Assembly (NCBI GenBank): GCA_963579025.1
Contig: CAUZFZ010000176.1
Coordinates: 1-19,701 of the forward strand
Reading direction: 5' to 3'
DNA length: 19,701 bases
Source: CAUZFZ01 sp963579025
GTDB taxonomy: Bacteria; Planctomycetota; Planctomycetia; Planctomycetales; Planctomycetaceae
The notes beneath the pieces are model-generated. The model had not been told where the DNA came from, made no database searches, and saw nothing but the letters and a program-made list of their open reading frames with translations. The translations under genes were made by a program, and so were the position numbers. Positions 15,330 through 19,701 of this stretch are shown piece after piece (within the stretch, counting starts at the first letter, position 1; every line of letters starts with the position of its first letter).

Positions 15330-16694
15330 ATGTTCCATCGCCGTGAATTGCTCCAGTTGGGGTGCTCTTCCTACCTGGGGTTATCTCTGAGTGGCGTTCT
15401 CGGACAGCAGTCCGTCGCTGACGGGAAGCAGCGAAAGCGTGCAGCAAATCAGCGGGCGAAGTCCGTTGTCCTCGTCTTCTTGACCGGCGGCGGCAGCCAT
15501 ATCGACATGTTCGATCCAAAACCGGATTCGCCCGAAGTCAAAGGGGAATTCGGCGTCATCCCGACTGCAATTCCCGGTGTTCTGTTCGGTGAGCTGATGC
15601 CGGAAATGGCCAGACGCGCGGATCAACTGGCGATCGTGCGATCGATGTCGCACGGAGACAATCGGCACCTCTCGGGATCGCACAACACGCTGACGGGAAA
15701 TGTGCAGACGTTTCGAGGGGATTCGAACCAGGACAAGTCGCTTAATCGGGGCGACTACCCGTGTTACGGATCGGCGATCAACTACCTGCGTCCTCGCGCG
15801 GACGGACTGCCTGGACATGTGACGCTGCCTCATCCACTGGTCGAGGGGGCGCTGGTCTGGCCGGGGCAGCACGCTGGCTTTCTCGGATCGAAATACGATC
15901 CGTTTCAATTGAAGGATGATCCGAATCGCGAGGGCTTCAAAGTCAAAGGGCTCAGCCTCATTGACGGATTGACTTCGGGCCGACTTGAGAATCGCTGGAA
16001 TCTCCTGCGCGAGCCACGTCCGATTGAAGACAGTCTTGGCGAATCGCCGGGTGGTCGCCGATTCGCCAGCCAGCAGGATGCCGCTTATTCGATGCTGACG
16101 TCGTCCCGGCTGGCGCAGGCGTTCGAAGTTGATCGCGAGACTCCCGAGACCCGTGAACGATTTGGTCGGACGCGCATGGGTCAGACACTGCTACTGGCCA
16201 GACGACTCGTCGAGGCCGAGGTTCCGGTGATTCAATGCAACATGGGAATCGTGCAGTCCTGGGACACTCACGTGCAGCATTTTCCCCGGCTGAAAGACAA
16301 GCTGCTGCCGCCGGTTGATCAGGGAGTCAGTGCGTTGCTGGACGATCTGACAGATCGCGGCCTGCTCGACCAGACGATGATCATCGTCGTGGGAGAATTC
16401 GGACGGACGCCTTCGATCTCGCCACTCGCCGGTCAGACCGTTCCAGGTCGACACCACTGGGCTCATGCGTATACGGCCGTGTTCGCCGGAGGTGGCGTTC
16501 AGGGCGGTCAGGTGATCGGACGGACGGACGATATTGGCGGCCATCCGGTCACCGTGCCGTGGCATCCCAATGACCTGGGAGCGACCGTCTACAGTTCGCT
16601 GGGAATCGATCCTGCCAGCGAGATACACGATCGGCTGGGACGCCCGTACCCGTTGAATCGGGGCAAAGTCATTGATTCCCTGTTCGAGGCCTGA
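15330..16694 (+). CDS. Tat-exported DUF1501 protein (copy 2)
   Basis: A 454-residue second DUF1501 protein, clearly divergent from the one just upstream and so not a recent duplicate. Seen: a short twin-arginine signal HRRELLQLG (3-11) with a following hydrophobic run, LTGGGSHIDMFDPKP (about 51-65), SWDTHVQHF, VVGEFGRTP, and a GRHHWAHAYTAVFAGGGVQGG segment characteristic of the family. It lies 252 bases after copy 1, so it probably has its own promoter; a TTGACA at 15242-15247 is a candidate -35 box without a convincing -10. It ends 37 bases from the convergent dipeptidase gene. Confidence 0.92.
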   Translation: MFHRRELLQLGCSSYLGLSLSGVLGQQSVADGKQRKRAANQRAKSVVLVFLTGGGSHIDMFDPKPDSPEVKGEFGVIPTAIPGVLFGELMPEMARRADQLAIVRSMSHGDNRHLSGSHNTLTGNVQTFRGDSNQDKSLNRGDYPCYGSAINYLRPRADGLPGHVTLPHPLVEGALVWPGQHAGFLGSKYDPFQLKDDPNREGFKVKGLSLIDGLTSGRLENRWNLLREPRPIEDSLGESPGGRRFASQQDAAYSMLTSSRLAQAFEVDRETPETRERFGRTRMGQTLLLARRLVEAEVPVIQCNMGIVQSWDTHVQHFPRLKDKLLPPVDQGVSALLDDLTDRGLLDQTMIIVVGEFGRTPSISPLAGQTVPGRHHWAHAYTAVFAGGGVQGGQVIGRTDDIGGHPVTVPWHPNDLGATVYSSLGIDPASEIHDRLGRPYPLNRGKVIDSLFEA

Positions 16695-16731
16695 TTGCGA
16701 AATCACTCGGGACGACGGTTCCACACGGCCG

Positions 16732-17808
16732 CTACGACCATGCGTTCCGCAGGAACCGCAACCAGTTGCCGTGCATGATGTCGCGAACGTCAGCTTCGCC
16801 GTATCCGCGACCGGTCAGGATGCCCGGCAGACGCTGCAGGTCGGCGATCGTATCGACATCAGCAGGGGACTGTTCTCGACCGAAGCCGCCATCGAGGTCT
16901 GTTCCGATTGCTGCGTGCCGGGCGTTGCCGGCGACCTGGCAGACGTGGTCGATGTGATCAGCGACGCTTTCGAGAGTCACTCCCGCCGCCTGTGGACGTG
17001 ACACTCCCTTCTGCCAGTTTGGTGTCAGCATCCACGCATCAAACGCCGTTCCAATCACCGCCCCTCGACTGATGAGTGCCCGAAGCTGGTCGTCACTGAA
17101 CTGCCGATCGCCAGGAACGAGCGCACGGCAGTTGTTGTGACTGGCCCACACCGGACCACCGAAGAGATCCAGAGCTTCCCAGAAACTCGGTTCACTCAGG
17201 TGCGTCGCGTCCAGGATGATTCCCAGACGTTGCATCTCGGCGAGCAGTTCTCGACCCGCAGCGTTCAATCCGGAATCATCGGCCGTGCCGCCGCCATATC
17301 GTCCTTTCCCGTAATGCCCCGGCCCGATGGCTCTCAATCCCTGCTCGTACGACCGCTCCAGATGTTGCGGTGTGATGATCGAGTCGGCGCCTTCCAGACT
17401 GAGAACGTATCCGATGGGAATGTCCTGCAGTTCACCGTTCAGACATCGGGCGACATGGCGATCGAGACTGGTCTGATCGACGATCTGGACCATCCAGCCA
17501 CGAGATTCCATTTCGCGATACCAGGCCACCTGTCGCTGCGTCTCGTCCCACGCGGCTTCCGGACCGATGTACGTCGCCAGCTTGCCAGCGTCTTCGTCCG
17601 GAGCCGCGCATCGTGCAAACAGCGTCGCCACACACAGCCCGATTTCGCCCCGCCGTAATTCGGCCAGCGAGACTGTCCCCGCGCCACGGAATTTGAAGTC
17701 TGTCATCTCTTGCTCGGCCGCGCGAATCTCACTCGCCGGCAAAGTCAGGTCCCGTTCCCACACCGTCGCGTTCAGGCTCAGGTCCAGGTGCGCATCGACA
17801 ATCAACAT
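16732..17808 (-). CDS. M19 membrane-dipeptidase family zinc hydrolase
   Basis: Renal-dipeptidase-like (amidohydrolase fold) enzyme that splits dipeptides using a two-zinc site. In 358 residues from ATG 17808: His7 and Asp9 (DAHLDL), bridging Glu139 in LSLEGAD, His203 in DATHLSE, His224 in ASHNNCRAL, and Asp304/Asp306 in IGTDLDGGFG. A GHYGKGRYGGGT loop precedes the zinc histidines. All expected ligands are present. The frame is open 124 residues further upstream, but that part reads through a tRNA fragment and a hairpin and has no family homology, so Met at 17808 is chosen. No signal peptide is seen, so it is probably cytoplasmic. D-amino-acid or peptidoglycan-derived dipeptides are possible substrates. 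Confidence 0.9.
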   Translation of the reverse strand: MLIVDAHLDLSLNATVWERDLTLPASEIRAAEQEMTDFKFRGAGTVSLAELRRGEIGLCVATLFARCAAPDEDAGKLATYIGPEAAWDETQRQVAWYREMESRGWMVQIVDQTSLDRHVARCLNGELQDIPIGYVLSLEGADSIITPQHLERSYEQGLRAIGPGHYGKGRYGGGTADDSGLNAAGRELLAEMQRLGIILDATHLSEPSFWEALDLFGGPVWASHNNCRALVPGDRQFSDDQLRALISRGAVIGTAFDAWMLTPNWQKGVSRPQAAGVTLESVADHIDHVCQVAGNARHAAIGTDLDGGFGREQSPADVDTIADLQRLPGILTGRGYGEADVRDIMHGNWLRFLRNAWS

Positions 17809-17847
17809 GGGCGTCCCAATCTGAATAGCAGATCGCGGCCAGGCCAC

Positions 17848-17889
17848 GAACAAGAGCCGCTCGACAAAGAGATCGAACGGCTCTTGTTC
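17848..17889. terminator. Perfect 12-base-pair hairpin downstream of the tRNA-His fragment
   Basis: GAACAAGAGCCG (17848-17859) pairs exactly with CGGCTCTTGTTC (17878-17889) around an 18-base loop. It starts 10 bases past the tRNA 3' end on the minus strand, the position expected for the tRNA transcript's terminator. It has no good T-run, so it may only protect or process the 3' end. It also lies in the dipeptidase leader region. Confidence 0.55.
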
Positions 17890-17899
17890 TGATTCTGAG

Positions 17900-17946
17900 G
17901 GTGAGTAACCGGAATTGAACCGGCGACCTCCGGAACCACAAACCGG
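17900..17946 (-). tRNA. Partial tRNA-His (GTG): 3' half only, probable attachment site
   Basis: On the minus strand, CCGGT-TTGTGGT-TCCGG forms an anticodon arm with anticodon GTG (plus-strand positions 17937-17939), then variable loop AGGTC. The T arm follows as GCCGG-TTCAATT-CCGGT, then 3' acceptor strand TACTCAC and discriminator C. C at that position matches the special tRNA-His end that pairs with G-1. Upstream there is no D arm (AGCTCAG...AGAGC) and no GTGAGTA-like 5' acceptor strand within 60 bases, so the gene is not complete. The anticodon stem has one T/T mismatch next to the loop. A missing 5' half with a conserved 3' half is the usual mark of an integrase attachment site. No CCA is encoded. 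Confidence 0.75.
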
Positions 17947-18090
17947 CGTCATTGTCCAGACACTGGCGACCGTACGGCTCTGAACCGGGTGAACATCTCG
18001 TCGATCGTACCGCCGAATCGACAGTCCGGTTTCAGACCAGCTCGCCGTGAGACCGCCCCCAATTCTCGATTCTCGCCGCACCGACACTAT

Positions 18091-18119
18091 TTCGGACGCG
18101 AGACAACGCGGAGTATACT
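18091..18119 (+). promoter_or_regulatory. Possible sigma70-type promoter upstream of the LRR-GTPase gene
   Basis: TATACT at 18114-18119 is a good -10 box. A weak -35 box, TTCGGA (18091-18096), is 17 bases upstream. It would give a leader of about 150 bases before ATG 18276. It rests only on sequence resemblance. Confidence 0.3.
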
Positions 18120-18275
18120 TTGGTTCATCCGGCGACGACCTTGACCTGTGGCGTGAAACGCTTTCGACATTGTCCTCCAAAGTCGGCGCGCCAGCGTCTG
18201 ACGCGTTTGGACGGCCGCAAGTTTATCCAAGGCTGGAGCGAGCGAATAGCAGTACCACTTCAGTCGGAGCAACTG

Positions 18276-19640
18276 ATGTCCAGTAAAGAAGCGATTGGGG
18301 TTGAGACTGTTTTGCGTCCTTCGAAGACCAGTCAGCTGAGTCAAGAGCGGACGATACCGCTGGACGATCTTCTCAAAGTTGTCGATCTTGCGGCGACCGA
18401 ACGATGGCCCGAACTGGCGATCGTCGGGCCCGAAATAAGTTTCGAGTTTGTGAGAGAGCAATGTTTCGCGGAATGGCCGATCTCACACGTTTTCCGTCTC
18501 GATGACCATTTGGTTGACGTATCTCCGCTTCTGCAACTTACTCATCTTAGGGCGCTGTACCTGGGTGACCACAGGATTGGAGGTGTCGGGGCACGCGCGC
18601 TGGCGACGTTAACCGCACTAACCAATCTCGATCTTACGCAGAATCCAGATTTGTTTCTCGAGACGAGACAACACGTGCAGAGGGGAGGGGCGAATTTCTC
18701 GCGCTCACCTCTAATCCCTCTTGACTCACCGCTAATTGGCCCCGAGGGTGCCCACAGCCTGGCCTCGCTGACCGAACTCAGGTCGCTCAGCCTGTTCGGT
18801 TGTCGGATTGGCCCGGAGGGTGCCCGCAGCTTGGCCTCGCTAACCAAACTCAGGTCGCTCGACCTGTCCCATTGTGACATTGGACCGGAGGGTGCCCGCA
18901 GCCTGGACACGCTGACCGAACTCAGGTCGCTCACCCTGTCCAATTGTAACATTGAACCGGAGGGTGCCCGCAGCCTGGTCTCGCTGACCAAACTCAGTTC
19001 GCTCAACCTGTCCGATTGTAACATTGGATCGGATGCTCCCCGCAGCCTGTCCTCGCTGACCGAACTCAAGTCGCTCGACCTAACCGATTGTGGCATTGGA
19101 CCGGAGGGTGCCCGCAGCCTGACCTCCCTGACTAAACTGACGTCGCTCAAGCTGCGAGGTTGTCAGATCGGACCGGAGGGTGCCCGCGCGCTGTTGGACG
19201 CGTGGTGCGACGGGTCCAGTGGCGAGCATCTTGAATACCTCGAGCTCGGAGTAGAATCAGATCATGATTCGGTGCTGCCTCCGGAGGCACTTGGGACCAA
19301 CGACGCACAGGCGATTCTGGCGGCGTATCGGCGCTTTCATGGGCGTGAGGCACAAAAACTCCAGCCGTTGCGCGAAGCGCGAGTGCTGGTGTTGGGAAAC
19401 GAAGCCGTGGGCAAGACGTCACTCATTCGGTACCTCGTCGATGACGAATTTCGAGATCCGAATGAACAAAAAACGCCTGGGGCGCGGCTGCGGGAGAAAA
19501 TTGAAGTCCACTCTTGGCTAGACTCGTCGGCGGTACCGCTTGAGTGTGACGTGAAGTTAAATGTCTGGGACTTCGGCCAGCAGTTCCCGGGCTGCTGGAA
19601 TTCGCGGGAAAACGAGCGATTCTGCGGATCGTGTTCGTAG
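18276..19640 (+). CDS. Leucine-rich-repeat and Roc-type GTPase protein, apparently truncated
   Basis: 454 residues from ATG 18276, which has GGAG 6 bases upstream; a TTG start at 18120 would add 52 unconvincing residues. After about 90 N-terminal residues come one or two diverged leucine-rich repeats. Six regular 24-residue repeats (GPEGARSLxSLTxLxSLxLxxCxI) follow, then a linker and a Ras-of-complex GTPase start. The P-loop GNEAVGKT (374-381) holds Lys380, and the G3-like WDFG ends at residue 434. In Roco proteins G3 is followed by GQE, switch II, NKxD and the COR domain. Here the frame runs into unrelated sequence and stops about 20 residues later. It is probably a broken gene, or a frameshift lies near 19575. 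Roco-like proteins are large signalling GTPases. Confidence 0.75.
   Translation: MSSKEAIGVETVLRPSKTSQLSQERTIPLDDLLKVVDLAATERWPELAIVGPEISFEFVREQCFAEWPISHVFRLDDHLVDVSPLLQLTHLRALYLGDHRIGGVGARALATLTALTNLDLTQNPDLFLETRQHVQRGGANFSRSPLIPLDSPLIGPEGAHSLASLTELRSLSLFGCRIGPEGARSLASLTKLRSLDLSHCDIGPEGARSLDTLTELRSLTLSNCNIEPEGARSLVSLTKLSSLNLSDCNIGSDAPRSLSSLTELKSLDLTDCGIGPEGARSLTSLTKLTSLKLRGCQIGPEGARALLDAWCDGSSGEHLEYLELGVESDHDSVLPPEALGTNDAQAILAAYRRFHGREAQKLQPLREARVLVLGNEAVGKTSLIRYLVDDEFRDPNEQKTPGARLREKIEVHSWLDSSAVPLECDVKLNVWDFGQQFPGCWNSRENERFCGSCS
18735..19190 (+). repeat. Six tandem 72-base units encoding leucine-rich repeats
   Basis: Units of 72 bases (24 residues) share near-identical blocks such as GGACCGGAGGGTGCCCGCAG. 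The residue after LT alternates E, K, E, K, E, K from unit to unit, which suggests duplication of a two-repeat unit of 144 bases. A diverged repeat precedes them at about 18520-18660. Confidence 0.85.
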
Positions 19641-19701
19641 ATGAAGACCTGCTTGTGGGCAGACGTTTCTGGCGTCCGGGCAGGATTGGTGTTGCCGTAT
19701 G

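Noticed and set aside
17887..18010. A complete tRNA-His gene
   Set aside because: Only anticodon arm to 3' end can be folded. No D arm or 5' acceptor strand complementary to TACTCAC was found upstream.
17809..18180. N-terminal extension (124 codons) of the dipeptidase frame
   Set aside because: It translates through the tRNA-His fragment and the hairpin and shows no family similarity; Met at 17808 directly precedes the conserved HxD motif.

Overview
The window looks like chromosomal DNA from a planctomycete (phylum Planctomycetota). The main evidence is one cytochrome-c/DUF1549/DUF1553 protein followed by two Tat-exported DUF1501 proteins, a set typical of that phylum. A very long serine/threonine kinase carrying coiled-coil and WD40 repeats, loose gene packing, and palindromic repeats between genes also fit. 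The genus cannot be read from the sequence.

Layout. Bases 1-259 hold a short repeat region. Bases 260-2421 (+) carry a ribose-type ABC transporter permease with an unusual insert after its first membrane helix, then a Sir2 deacetylase 26 bases downstream. Bases 2422-2790 hold two palindromic repeats. Bases 2791-3741 (+) encode a DapA-family aldolase/lyase, followed by a nested inverted-repeat element of about 190 bases (3745-3930). Bases 3995-4462 (-) encode a four-helix membrane protein of unknown function. Bases 4463-5061 are non-coding and contain a degenerate copy of one of the earlier repeats and a perfect 29-base inverted repeat.

Bases 5062-10044 (-) form a minus-strand block. hicB and hicA (a type II toxin-antitoxin pair) lie upstream of a kinase of about 1,430 residues, built as regulatory N-terminus, kinase, membrane helix, tandem coiled coil and 14 WD40 repeats (enough for two seven-bladed propellers). 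Bases 10158-10394 (+) read as the C-terminal end of a GntR-family regulator with no N-terminal half, a likely gene remnant. Bases 10502-16694 (+) carry the PSCyt1/DUF1549/DUF1553 protein and the two DUF1501 proteins, a cell-envelope or secreted system whose chemistry is not established. Bases 16732-17808 (-) encode an M19 membrane-dipeptidase-type zinc enzyme, convergent with them.

The right end is the most interesting part. At 17900-17946 (-) there is the 3' half of a tRNA-His(GTG) gene: anticodon arm, variable loop, T arm and 3' acceptor strand, with no D arm or 5' acceptor strand. A strong hairpin lies 10 bases downstream of it. This is the scar expected when an integrative element recombines into the 3' end of a tRNA gene, and the geometry places the element to the right, running off the window. 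The first gene on that side (18276-19640, +) is a leucine-rich-repeat plus Roc-type GTPase protein that is cut short just after its G3 motif, so it is probably broken. Dispersed palindromes, a regulator remnant, a toxin-antitoxin pair and a probable island edge together show a genome region with repeated insertion and rearrangement.
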